Assembly: GCA_018648925.1 (NCBI GenBank)
Contig: JABGQE010000010.1
Span: 1 to 21,206 of the forward strand
DNA: 21,206 nucleotides
Direction: 5' to 3'
Source: a bacterium
GTDB lineage: Bacteria; Patescibacteriota; Minisyncoccia; Phycocordibacterales; UBA2163
Shown here: piece by piece, positions 14,320 through 19,968 of the stretch
Layout: each line of letters begins with the position of its first letter
Numbering within the stretch: position 1 is the stretch's first letter
The notes under the pieces: model-generated
Seen by the model: the letters and a program-made list of their open reading frames with translations, nothing else
Told to the model about the DNA's origin: nothing
Database searches by the model: none
Made by a program: the position numbers and the translations under genes

Positions 14320-16338
14320 ATGATTAAAAAAGAAATAAGAGAACGGTATGAGAAGTTAAAGAAAGCGATAGACAACTATCGTTATCTTTATCATGTAGAA
14401 GACAAAGAAGAGATATCACAAGAAGCCCTTGATTCTCTTAAAAATGAACTTGTAAAGCTTGAAGAAGAGTATCCAATATTTATAACACCTGACTCGCCTT
14501 CACAGAGAGTTGCCGGAGAACCTCTGAAAGAATTTAAAAAAGTTAAGCATAAGGTAGCACAATGGTCTTTTAATGATGCATTTGACGAGGAAGATATAAA
14601 GAATTTTGACGAAAGGGTAAAACGATTTTTGAAAGCTGAAACTGGAAAAGATGTTAGCCCTACTTATACATGTGAACTTAAGATAGATGGACTCAAAGTG
14701 GTACTTGAATATCAAAAAGGAAAGTTAAAAACGGCTGCCACACGTGGAGATGGTAAAGTGGGGGAAGATGTAACACTAAATGTTAGAACAATAGAATCAA
14801 TTCCACTTAAACTTGAAAAAGAAATAGATATGATTGCTGAGGGGGAAGTATGGCTTGGTAAAAAAAGTTTAGAAAAGATAAACAAAAAAAGAGAAAAGTT
14901 AGGCGAGCCTGTTTTTGCAAATCCACGTAATGCCGCTGCTGGTTCTATTCGCCAGCTTGATCCGAAAGTTGTAGCAGAAAGAAACTTAGATAGTTTTATA
15001 TATGACATTGCACAGCTGGACAGTGATGCACCAGATACTCAGTTTGAAGAATTAGGATTATTACAAAAACTCGGTTTTAAAGTAAATCGTAATTTTGAGC
15101 TTTGTAAAAATATAGATGAAGCAATTGGGTTTTGGAAGAAGTGGAAAGACAAAGCAAATAAAGAAGACTACCTAGTAGATGGCGTCGTGATTAAGGTAAA
15201 TGAAAGGGAATATCAAGAAGCTATAGGTTATACAGGTAAAGCGCCACGCTTCGCTATAGCATTCAAATTCCCTGCAGAGCAGGTTACGACTATTGTTGAG
15301 GATATAGTGCTACAAGTGGGTAGAACAGGCGTTTTGACCCCTGTAGCGCACCTTAAACCAGTGTCTGTCGCTGGGTCTACTGTTTCTCGAGCAACGCTAC
15401 ACAATGAAGATGAAATAAAGCGCCTTGGTGTGCGTGTGGGTGATACTGTGGTCCTGCAAAAAGCTGGAGACGTGATTCCAGACATAGTGTCGGTCTTAAA
15501 AGAGATGCGTACAGGGAAAGAAAAAGAATATGTATTCCCAAAGAAAGTTTCTATTTGTGGCGGTGATGGTTCTGTAGAGAGAATAGAAGGACAAGCGGCA
15601 TATAGATGTGTAAATAAAAATTCATTTACACAACAGAAAAGAAAATTTGAATATTTTGTATCCAAGAAAGCTTTCAATATTGATGGACTTGGTCCGCAGA
15701 TTATAGATAAACTTTTAGAACAAAATCTGATTTCAGAGTTTGATGATATTTTTACTTTAAAAAAGGGAGATTTATTAGAGCTTGAAGGGTTTAGAGATAA
15801 ATCAGCAGATAGTTTGCTTGCAGAGATTGAAAATGCCAAAGAAGTAGAGCTTGCGCAATTCCTTATATCACTTTCTATTGATCAAGTAGGTGAGGAGACT
15901 GCATATGATTTGGCAGACCACTTCGGCACACTCGAAAGTATACAGAATGCATCAGAGGAACAGCTTGAGGCAATACAAGGTGTCGGTGGTGTCGTAGCGC
16001 ATAGCATCCAAGTTTGGTTTAAAGACAAAAACAACGTCGGGCTCCTAAAACGCCTCCTAAAACACATAACAATACCCCGCCAAGGAAAGCCCTTGGTAAA
16101 ACACGAAGGCCTTGCCTTCGTGGGGATAACTTTCGTGCTAACAGGTACTATGGAAAATATGTCGCGTGACGAAGCAAAAGCTAAAATACGTGCAGTCGGT
16201 GGAAGTGTTTCAAGTTCAGTATCTAAAAATACAGATTATGTGGTAGCTGGAGATTCTCCTGGTTCTAAATACGATGAAGCTCAAAAACTCGGCGTGAAAG
16301 TTATAGATGAAAAAGAGTTTATGAAGCTTATAAGCTAG
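14320..16338 (+). CDS. ligA: NAD-dependent DNA ligase LigA, divergent
   Basis: LigA seals nicks in replication and repair using NAD. The 672-residue protein keeps the ligase core: KIDG with the adenylated Lys121, TRGDGKVGEDVT, EGEVWL, NPRNAAAGSIRQLDP, LVDGVVIKVN, then an OB fold (FKFPAEQVTTIVEDIVLQVG), HhH repeats and a C-terminal BRCT domain (about 603-672). Domain Ia is altered: Tyr24, His25 and Asp38 match E. coli Tyr22, His23 and Asp36, but Gln34 and Leu37 replace Asp32 and Tyr35. The zinc finger keeps only Cys413 and Cys430 of four. A palindromic repeat lies in the linker before the BRCT domain. It is the only ligase seen here. Confidence 0.95.
   Translation: MIKKEIRERYEKLKKAIDNYRYLYHVEDKEEISQEALDSLKNELVKLEEEYPIFITPDSPSQRVAGEPLKEFKKVKHKVAQWSFNDAFDEEDIKNFDERVKRFLKAETGKDVSPTYTCELKIDGLKVVLEYQKGKLKTAATRGDGKVGEDVTLNVRTIESIPLKLEKEIDMIAEGEVWLGKKSLEKINKKREKLGEPVFANPRNAAAGSIRQLDPKVVAERNLDSFIYDIAQLDSDAPDTQFEELGLLQKLGFKVNRNFELCKNIDEAIGFWKKWKDKANKEDYLVDGVVIKVNEREYQEAIGYTGKAPRFAIAFKFPAEQVTTIVEDIVLQVGRTGVLTPVAHLKPVSVAGSTVSRATLHNEDEIKRLGVRVGDTVVLQKAGDVIPDIVSVLKEMRTGKEKEYVFPKKVSICGGDGSVERIEGQAAYRCVNKNSFTQQKRKFEYFVSKKAFNIDGLGPQIIDKLLEQNLISEFDDIFTLKKGDLLELEGFRDKSADSLLAEIENAKEVELAQFLISLSIDQVGEETAYDLADHFGTLESIQNASEEQLEAIQGVGGVVAHSIQVWFKDKNNVGLLKRLLKHITIPRQGKPLVKHEGLAFVGITFVLTGTMENMSRDEAKAKIRAVGGSVSSSVSKNTDYVVAGDSPGSKYDEAQKLGVKVIDEKEFMKLIS
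16102..16133. repeat. palindromic repeat in frame in ligA
   Basis: CACGAAGGC (16102-16110) and GCCTTCGTG (16114-16122) form a perfect 9-bp stem with loop CTT, followed by GGGATAACTTT. The segment is read in ligA as HEGLAFVGIT (from His595), in the linker before the BRCT domain. A related copy is at 1924-1951. Another hairpin, CCAAGG/CCTTGG (16080-16096), stands just before it. Confidence 0.6.
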
Positions 16339-16343
16339 TGTGG

Positions 16344-16349
16344 TAGAAT
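16344..16349 (+). promoter_or_regulatory. extended -10 box upstream of gatC
   Basis: TGGTAGAAT contains a TAGAAT -10-like box with an upstream TG, 7 bp before the gatC ATG and just after the ligA stop. It would give a leaderless gatCA message. Confidence 0.4.
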
Positions 16350-16356
16350 ACATATT

Positions 16357-16650
16357 ATGGAAATCACCGATAAAGACATAGAAAAACTAGGGGATTTGGC
16401 GAGAATTAAGCTCTCCGAAGAAGAGAAAAAAGGACTCAAAACAGATATTGAGTCTATTTTAGGATATGTTTCAGAAATCCAAGAAGTCTCTTCAGACTTG
16501 AAGCGAGATACTACATCTGACAAAAGTGAACATATAAATATAATGCGTGAAGATGGAGAGCCTCATGAGAGTGGTTTATATACGGAAAAGATTTTAGAAA
16601 ATGCACCACAAAGAGAAGGTGATTATATAAAAGTAAAAAAGATTCTTTAG
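16357..16650 (+). CDS. gatC: Asp/Glu-tRNA amidotransferase subunit C
   Basis: GatC is the small belt subunit that holds GatA and GatB together in the enzyme converting Glu-tRNA(Gln) and/or Asp-tRNA(Asn) to the amidated forms. The 97-residue protein has the usual start ITDKDIEKLGDLARIKLSEEE, then the helix LKTDIESILGYVSEIQEV and the C-terminal block with REDGEPHESG and NAPQREGDYIKVKKIL. Length matches the family (about 95). It is 6 bp upstream of gatA; gatB is not in the window. Confidence 0.95.
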   Translation: MEITDKDIEKLGDLARIKLSEEEKKGLKTDIESILGYVSEIQEVSSDLKRDTTSDKSEHINIMREDGEPHESGLYTEKILENAPQREGDYIKVKKIL

Positions 16651-16656
16651 ATATTT

Positions 16657-18111
16657 ATGGAAATAGATTTAAGTAAATTAGATATTAAGAAAGCTCATGA
16701 ACATTTAGTAAATGGTGATTTTACTGCGGTAGAGCTTGCCGAAGTTTGTTTAAAGAATGTTAAAGAAAAAAATGAAGACATAAATGCATATTTGGAAATT
16801 TATGACGATGTATTAGAGCAAGCCAAGAAGGCAGATGAGAGGATTAAAAATAAAGACAATGTAACAGAGCTTACGGGTATTCCAATAGCACTCAAAGACA
16901 ATATTTTAAACGAAGGAAGAGCGGTCTCTGCTGGCTCAAAAATCCTTGAAAATTATAAAGGAACTTACGACGCTACTGTTGTTAAGAAGCTTAAAGATGC
17001 AGGAGTAGTATTTATAGGGCGAACAAATATGGATGAATTCGCGATGGGCAGTTCTACAGAAAACTCTGCATATGGAGTTACTAAAAACCCAATTGATCTT
17101 ACTCGTGTATCGGGAGGGTCTTCTGGAGGTTCATCAGCTATTGTCTCTATGAACGGTGCTCTTGTTTCTTTAGGTTCAGACACGGGAGGTTCTGTTCGTC
17201 AGCCGGCAAGTTTCTGTGGTGTCGTAGGGCTTAAACCGACTTATGGAGCAGTATCTAGGTATGGGCTTATAGCTATGGGTTCATCGCTTGATCAGATAGG
17301 GCCTTTCGGTAAATCTGTCAGTGATGCGGAGATTCTGTTTGATGTGATAAAAGGATATGACAAATTAGACTCAACTTCACTTCCAGATGTCCTGCAGTCA
17401 AAAGATGAGGTAAAAGACCTGCTTGCCGGCAGGCAGGGAAAGTTAACCATCGGTATTCCAACACACCTTTTTGCAGATGGTGTAGATAAAGATGTGTTAG
17501 AAAACTTTAATCAGTCAGTAGAGAAGATTAAGTCGCTAGGATATGAAGTGAAAGATATTGAATTACCAAATACAAAATACTCACTTGCTGTTTATTATGT
17601 TCTTATGCCTGCAGAAGCATCTTCAAACCTGTCACGATTTGATGGTGTTAAATACGGACTTCGTAAAGAAGGAGAAAACTTGCTGGGGGATTATCTTGAG
17701 ACTCGTGAAGTAGGTTTTGGCGAAGAAGTTAAGAGGAGAATTATGTTAGGTACACACGTACTTTCATCTGGGTATTATGATGCGTATTATAATAAAGCAA
17801 ACATTGTACGTGAGCTTATAAAGTCTGATTTTGACAAAGCTTTTGATCCGAAAGCTATCGGAGTAGATGCTATTTTGACACCAACTACTCCTACTCCAGC
17901 ATTTAAAATAGGCGAGAAGAAGGATCCACTTTCAATGTATTTATTAGATATATTTACAGCTCCTGCAAATATTACAGGGATTCCTGCAATATCAATACCA
18001 TCTGGGACGGTGGAAAGAGAAGGAAAAGATTTACCTGTTGGACTACAGATAATGGCAAATCATGGCAGAGAGGATATAATATTTAGTATAGGACGAAGTA
18101 TGAGTATATAG
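16657..18111 (+). CDS. gatA: Asp/Glu-tRNA amidotransferase subunit A
   Basis: GatA is the amidase-signature subunit that releases ammonia from glutamine for tRNA-dependent amidation. The 484-residue protein has the triad Lys80 (GIPIALKDN), cis-Ser155 (SGGSSGGS) and nucleophile Ser179 (GSDTGGSVRQPA), matching Lys79/Ser154/Ser178 of the S. aureus enzyme. The C-terminal ANITGIPAISIPSG and LPVGLQIM blocks are intact. Residues 255-261 (LLAGRQG) come from a palindromic repeat (17418-17437) placed in frame before the KLTIGIPTHLF strand. It lies 6 bp after gatC. Lack of gatB nearby implies a split operon. Confidence 0.96.
   Translation: MEIDLSKLDIKKAHEHLVNGDFTAVELAEVCLKNVKEKNEDINAYLEIYDDVLEQAKKADERIKNKDNVTELTGIPIALKDNILNEGRAVSAGSKILENYKGTYDATVVKKLKDAGVVFIGRTNMDEFAMGSSTENSAYGVTKNPIDLTRVSGGSSGGSSAIVSMNGALVSLGSDTGGSVRQPASFCGVVGLKPTYGAVSRYGLIAMGSSLDQIGPFGKSVSDAEILFDVIKGYDKLDSTSLPDVLQSKDEVKDLLAGRQGKLTIGIPTHLFADGVDKDVLENFNQSVEKIKSLGYEVKDIELPNTKYSLAVYYVLMPAEASSNLSRFDGVKYGLRKEGENLLGDYLETREVGFGEEVKRRIMLGTHVLSSGYYDAYYNKANIVRELIKSDFDKAFDPKAIGVDAILTPTTPTPAFKIGEKKDPLSMYLLDIFTAPANITGIPAISIPSGTVEREGKDLPVGLQIMANHGREDIIFSIGRSMSI
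17418..17437. repeat. palindromic repeat in frame in gatA
   Basis: CCTGCTTGCC and GGCAGGCAGG are complementary except for one G-T pair, giving a 20-bp palindrome. It is GC-rich in AT-rich surroundings and is read as LLAGRQG in a surface loop of GatA. From memory, close forms that encode LPAGRQ-like peptides recur in CPR proteins; copy number was not checked. Confidence 0.7.
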
Positions 18112-18124
18112 TATACGTATAAGT

Positions 18125-18685
18125 ATGGATTCATTTCTTACATTTTTAAATTTAGAATATGTTTATCTTAGGATATATGATTGTATAAAAAGTACATGCA
18201 GATTTGATAGTGACATTGCTTTTTTAGACAAGATGCGTCCTTATTCAATAATTATAGCTCTCCTGCTTTTTGCTGGAATAATATATGTAGTAATAAGAAT
18301 TCGTCAGATTAGAAGAGAAGAAGAGGAAGATTTAGATGAGATAGTCGTCGCAAAAGGAATAACAAAAAAGAAGAGGGAACGGTGGAATAAGCTTGTCGAT
18401 CTTGCTTCATCTGAAAATGAAAGCGATTGGAGGTTAGCAATCCTTGAGGCAGACACAATGCTTGATGATATGGTAGATGTAATGGGTTATAAGGGTGAAG
18501 GTCTTGGTGAGAAGCTTAAGCAAATAGAACGTAGCGATTTTAATACACTGGACAAAGCATGGGAAGCACACAAAGTACGTAACGCTATAGCACATGCCGG
18601 TACTGACTATATGTTAACAAAAAGGGAAGTCAGAAGGGTTATTGATTTGTATAAACAAGCTTTTGAAGAATTTGAGTTTATATAA
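18125..18685 (+). CDS. membrane-anchored protein with HEPN-like motif
   Basis: The protein has 186 residues. A membrane helix lies at about 39-58 (YSIIIALLLFAGIIYVVIRI) with a hydrophobic N-terminal segment before it. A charged stretch (RREEEEDLDE) follows, then a soluble all-helical domain (about 85-186). Near the C-terminus, AHKVRNAIAHAG contains R152-N-x-x-x-H157, the R-x4-H pattern of HEPN domains, some of which are RNases; the preceding helices (ILEADTMLDDMVDVMGY) also fit HEPN layout. Met37 is an alternative start. It is 13 bp after gatA and just upstream of the tRNA-fMet promoter. Role unknown; nuclease activity is unproven. Confidence 0.8.
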   Translation: MDSFLTFLNLEYVYLRIYDCIKSTCRFDSDIAFLDKMRPYSIIIALLLFAGIIYVVIRIRQIRREEEEDLDEIVVAKGITKKKRERWNKLVDLASSENESDWRLAILEADTMLDDMVDVMGYKGEGLGEKLKQIERSDFNTLDKAWEAHKVRNAIAHAGTDYMLTKREVRRVIDLYKQAFEEFEFI

Positions 18686-18687
18686 AC

Positions 18688-18716
18688 TTGCAATTTATTG
18701 ATATTTGAGGTATTAT
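18688..18716 (+). promoter_or_regulatory. promoter of initiator tRNA gene
   Basis: A -35 box TTGCAA (18688-18693) and a -10 box TATTAT (18711-18716) are spaced 17 bp, which would start transcription a few bases before the tRNA at 18726. Confidence 0.65.
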
Positions 18717-18725
18717 GTTGTGCAT

Positions 18726-18796
18726 AGCGGAGTGGAGAAGTAGTATCTCGGGAGGCTCATAACCTCCAGGCCCTGGTGCAATTCCAGGCTCCGCAA
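18726..18796 (+). tRNA. initiator tRNA-fMet (CAU)
   Basis: The 71-nt gene has a CTCATAA anticodon loop on the stem GGAGG/CCTCC and a 7-nt acceptor (AGCGGAG/CTCCGCA) whose first pair is A1-A72. The unpaired end is the initiator hallmark, and GGAGTGGAGAAG resembles other fMet genes. CCA is not encoded (A73 is followed by CAA). The D-loop (AGTAGTA) lacks the usual GG, and the T-loop is TGCAATT instead of TTCAAAT, so the normal G18-T55 and G19-C56 contacts are changed together. Confidence 0.88.
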
Positions 18797-18798
18797 CA

Positions 18799-18842
18799 AG
18801 CAAAAACAAAGAGGTGCTTTTTAGCACCTCTTTGTTTTTGCT
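18799..18842 (+). terminator. terminator after tRNA-fMet
   Basis: A perfect 20-bp stem (18799-18818 with 18823-18842) has a TTTT loop and core GAGGTGCT/AGCACCTC, with A-rich and T-rich arms. It starts two bases after the tRNA. Confidence 0.9.
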
Positions 18843-18846
18843 CTAT

Positions 18847-18983
18847 TGTGCGAAGCCTGGAATTGCAAGTCGGAAGAAACGTGCCAGTGGCACGTTTGTG
18901 AGACGGGGTCGAGAACACTTAGTATTTTATGAGGTACGAAATAAAATATTTAGTGATTCGTGACCAATTCCAGGCTCCGCACA
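18847..18983 (+). other. three-way-junction element built on the tRNA-fMet 3' end
   Basis: 18847-18865 pairs with 18965-18983 in 18 of 19 positions. The right arm includes CAATTCCAGGCTCCGCA (18965-18981), identical over 17 bases to the tRNA-fMet T-loop-to-acceptor 3' strand (18779-18795). The left arm, on its complement, matches 18 of 19 bases of 18777-18795. Inside are AAACGTGCC/GGCACGTTT (18877-18897) and a long hairpin, 18916-18930 with 18941-18955 (14 of 15 pairs, one G-T). The latter is extended by GGTC/GACC (18907-18910, 18962-18965). No convincing protein is encoded. It may be a structured RNA, a small mobile element or an integration relic. Confidence 0.7.
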
Positions 18984-19107
18984 TGGGACTTTTTCTCATC
19001 CAAACATTTTCAATCGCAGAGCGATATAGAAAATATTCTCCTTTGAAACCACGGACTTTTGCTTTATCTTTCGGCGCAAAAGTTCCGTTCAAGTCCCACC
19101 GACCGCA
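18983..19107 (-). other. three-way-junction element built on the tRNA-Asp 3' end
   Basis: Read from tRNA-Asp on the minus strand, an inverted copy of its T-loop-to-acceptor 3' strand (19087-19106, 19 of 20 bases) comes after the terminator. Two hairpins follow: ACGGA-CTTTTGC with GCAAAAGTTCCGT (19051-19088, one bulge) and ATTTTC-ATCGC with GCGAT-GAAAAT (19006-19034). A direct copy AAGTCCCAT (18991-18983) ends the element. TGGGACTT (18984-18991) pairs with AAGTCCCA (19091-19098). The layout mirrors the fMet element, and the two meet end to end at 18983. An ORF across 18929-19162 is judged spurious. Confidence 0.6.
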
Positions 19108-19109
19108 TA

Positions 19110-19137
19110 AGAAAAGCCCCCTGAAAGGGGCTTTTCT
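19110..19137 (-). terminator. terminator after tRNA-Asp
   Basis: AGAAAAGCCCC (19110-19120) and GGGGCTTTTCT (19127-19137) form an 11-bp stem. On the minus strand it follows the tRNA-Asp 3' end by 6 bp and has T-rich distal bases. Confidence 0.85.
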
Positions 19138-19143
19138 CTATTG

Positions 19144-19217
19144 CGCGGTCGATGGGACTTGAACCCACAACCTCTCGCGTGACAGGCGAGTGCTCTAACC
19201 AGTTGAGCTACGACCGC
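19144..19217 (-). tRNA. tRNA-Asp (GUC)
   Basis: The 74-nt gene folds with acceptor GCGGTCG/CGACCGC and G73, D-arm GCTC/GAGC, anticodon loop CTGTCAC on CTCGC/GCGAG, and T-arm GTGGG-TTCAAGT-CCCAT with one G-T pair. The inverted copy at 19087-19106 has CCCAC, which would restore a G-C pair there. CCA is not encoded. Confidence 0.95.
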
Positions 19218-19262
19218 ATACGAGAAGTATTGTAACAAAAAATATTAACATTGTCTCGTTTG

Positions 19263-19336
19263 TGTCGACGGGAGGAATCGAACCTCCGACCTCAGCTTTA
19301 TGAGTGCTGTGCTCTAACCATCTGAGCTACGCCGAC
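19263..19336 (-). tRNA. tRNA with CAU anticodon (elongator Met, or Ile2)
   Basis: The 74-nt gene has acceptor GTCGGCG/CGTCGAC (one G-T pair), A73, loop CTCATAA and T-loop TTCGATT. The last anticodon-stem pair is an A-A mismatch (CAGCA/AGCTG). It has a normal first acceptor pair, so it is not the initiator. CAU elongator Met and lysidine-modified Ile2 cannot be told apart here with certainty. It lies upstream of tRNA-Asp on the same strand, with a 45-bp spacer, so they form one transcript. Confidence 0.92.
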
Positions 19337-19348
19337 ATATACCTACAA

Positions 19349-19377
19349 AAAATACCATTTTTAACTACTAAATTCAA
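19349..19377 (-). promoter_or_regulatory. promoter of the tRNA-Met/tRNA-Asp operon
   Basis: On the minus strand TTGAAT (19377-19372) and TATTTT (19354-19349) are 17 bp apart, and TGG before the -10 box makes it an extended -10. Transcription would start about six bases before the tRNA. Confidence 0.6.
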
Positions 19378-19394
19378 CATATGTGGATAAATCA

Positions 19395-19423
19395 TTGACA
19401 TATTTATGTATCTTGATTACACT
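19395..19423 (+). promoter_or_regulatory. promoter of the structured leader and small ORF
   Basis: A perfect -35 TTGACA (19395-19400) has a 4-of-6 -10 box TACACT (19418-19423) at 17 bp. It is divergent from the tRNA-Met promoter. Transcription from about 19430 would give a leader of nearly 290 nt before the ORF at 19721. Confidence 0.6.
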
Positions 19424-19429
19424 TAAATT

Positions 19430-19720
19430 AGAAGTACAAATTAGTTTAATGTCGTGTTTTCTTATACCTGTGTCAGGTATAACTTGTAGGTTTTAAAGAT
19501 TTATCTGTTGGGTTGCTTCGTGCAGAGCAGGTGTCTAGCCACTACTCTGTGCGGAGCTTCTCCCCTTACTTTTGTGAAAGGAGGTGCCCATCTGATTTAA
19601 GAGTAAAATGCTAGAAGGTAGGTATATCAGTGGATGATGTTTTTTAAAGAAGTATAGTTTTTTGTAACATTGTAAGATTTTTTATTTTGCTGTATTTAAT
19701 CTTAAAATGGAGTAAAAATT
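19430..19720 (+). ncRNA. long structured 5' leader or independent small RNA
   Basis: Three structures are visible. TTATACCT/AGGTATAA (19462-19482) is a perfect 8-bp hairpin. GCTTCGTGCAGAG (19515-19527) pairs fully, with G-T pairs, to CTCTGTGCGGAGC (19545-19557), with GTG/CAC inside. CTCC (19560-19563) can pair with GGAG (19580-19583) and so hide AAAGGAGGTG (19577-19586). That ribosome-site-like motif has no ATG at the right distance; the nearest is a 9-codon ORF at 19608-19637. I do not recognise a known riboswitch, 6S or SRP RNA. Confidence 0.45.
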
Positions 19721-19861
19721 ATGAATGTCTTTTTGAAAGCAATTATGGACACAACAAGTCAGTTCACGGTTTTGGAAGTAACGAACGCAAATATGGCGAC
19801 TGCCGGTGCGGTAACAAATCTGAAGAGAAGAAAACAGGCAAAGACTACTTCTAGGCAATAG
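19721..19861 (+). CDS. 46-residue basic hypothetical protein
   Basis: A small ORF starts at an ATG 8 bases after GGAG (ATGGAGTAAAAATT), one of only three good Shine-Dalgarno sites in the window. The first 30 residues are neutral and mixed (MNVFLKAIMDTTSQFTVLEV and following), and the C-terminus is strongly basic (NLKRRKQAKTTSRQ), suggesting nucleic-acid or membrane binding. It follows a promoter and a long structured leader, and a hairpin GAGGT/ACCTC begins 9 bases after its stop. No family is recognised. Translation is likely but unproven. Confidence 0.5.
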   Translation: MNVFLKAIMDTTSQFTVLEVTNANMATAGAVTNLKRRKQAKTTSRQ

Positions 19862-19869
19862 AAAAGATA

Positions 19870-19948
19870 GAGGTGCCTAGACCTCACACTAACAACCCCT
19901 CGTTTTTCGATATTGAAGTTAGTATAACTTTAATTTAGAGAGCGAGGG
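19870..19948. terminator. hairpin cluster between the small ORF and alr
   Basis: GAGGT/ACCTC (19870-19885) is followed by a branched structure in which CCCTCG (19897-19902) pairs with CGAGGG (19943-19948) around a perfect hairpin AAGTTA-GTA-TAACTT (19916-19930). TTTCTTTTTG follows on the plus strand, so it terminates the small-ORF transcript. It lies between convergent genes and may also serve alr. Confidence 0.65.
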
Positions 19949-19968
19949 TGTTTCTTTTTGTAAAATTT

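Noticed and set aside
18847..19107. Retroelement primer-binding sites
   Set aside because: The inverted copies are complementary to the tRNA 3' end as in LTR elements. However, they do not include the TGG complement of CCA, and no reverse transcriptase is in the window. Kept only as an analogy.
18929..19162. A 77-codon plus-strand ORF
   Set aside because: It runs across the structured tRNA-derived elements and the tRNA-Asp terminator. Its peptide is explained by the repeats, and there is no ribosome site or plausible domain.
19608..19637. Nine-codon leader ORF
   Set aside because: It lies 21 bases after AAAGGAGGTG, too far for normal initiation, and has no codon bias towards one amino acid as in attenuators.
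19430..19720. 6S RNA or signal recognition particle RNA
   Set aside because: The SRP GGAA/tetraloop core is absent, and the long rod with a central bubble expected of 6S RNA cannot be drawn.
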